A stretch of 64,000 nt of DNA from Sphingobium sp. (GTDB lineage Bacteria; Pseudomonadota; Alphaproteobacteria; Sphingomonadales; Sphingomonadaceae): contig SPEL01000002.1 of assembly GCA_009360885.1 (NCBI GenBank), positions 743,501 to 807,500 of the forward strand, in the 5' to 3' direction. Position numbers and translations under genes: made by a program. Below the pieces are notes generated by a model, which was not told the DNA's origin, searched no databases, and worked only from the letters and a program-made list of their open reading frames with translations. Position 1 is the first letter of the stretch. The number at the start of each line of letters is the position of its first letter. Of the stretch, positions 63,974 through 64,000 are shown one piece after another.

Positions 63974-64000
63974 CACACCACCAATGACAACATCGAAATG

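Overview
The window looks like a chromosomal stretch from an alphaproteobacterium of the order Sphingomonadales. The signs are an rRNA operon ending 23S-5S-tRNA-fMet, many TonB-dependent receptors next to exported hydrolases, a compact Entner-Doudoroff operon, and lepA, uppP, mlaA and a DUF2093 gene of alphaproteobacterial type. The assignment rests on gene content read by eye, not on a database search.

Region 1 (1-5024) is the right end of an integrated element. It holds a primase/helicase-type ATPase cut by the window edge, a tyrosine integrase, a DUF2806-like protein, and an RHH antitoxin followed by a small protein and a zeta-type kinase toxin. It ends in an exact 3' half of tRNA-Thr(CGT), starting at the anticodon loop, which I read as the attachment site. 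Region 2 (5.2-9.0 kb) has a phytanoyl-CoA-dioxygenase-like gene, a 0.7-kb stretch with no recognisable gene, and an OafA-type acyltransferase fused to an SGNH domain. Region 3 (9.2-18 kb) is core-like: lepA with a PhnA-like and an asparaginase-domain gene, a CsgG-like protein, uppP, DUF2093, mlaA, and two paralogous FemAB/BioF2-like acetyltransferases.

Region 4 (18-36.4 kb) is a sugar and ester utilisation block: a tannase/feruloyl-esterase-family protein, a TonB receptor overlapping a DAACS symporter, an exported carboxylesterase, an FHS-type sugar transporter, a LacI regulator, an exported GH3 glycosidase, and zwf-pgl-edd-glk-eda as one overlapping operon. A palindrome in front of zwf is a good candidate LacI-family operator. 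The chain would be: exported enzymes release sugars, the transporter imports them, and glk plus the Entner-Doudoroff enzymes turn glucose into pyruvate and glyceraldehyde-3-phosphate. Three families of palindromic intergenic repeats (A, B, C) lie here. B and C form a mirror-image pair around the receptor-symporter genes.

Region 5 (36.8-43.6 kb) is a complete type II-C CRISPR-Cas locus: a divergent tracrRNA, a compact cas9 (1059 codons), cas1, cas2, and an array of 28 identical 36-bp repeats. The array runs directly into a TonB receptor gene that has lost its N-terminal half. A sulfatase, a broken glutathione S-transferase and another gene fragment follow.

Region 6 (47.3-57.9 kb) is a tight cluster: TonB receptor, Tat-exported MmgE/PrpD protein, two related two-domain SnoaL/NTF2-like proteins, carotenoid/lignostilbene-type oxygenase, MFS transporter, enol-lactonase-like hydrolase, and a MarR regulator with a palindromic operator. 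It looks like an uncharacterised catabolic pathway for a plant-derived or aromatic compound. Region 7 (58-64 kb) has a DUF389 membrane protein, an IS3 remnant, and the end of an rRNA operon on the minus strand (tRNA-fMet, 5S, complete 23S).
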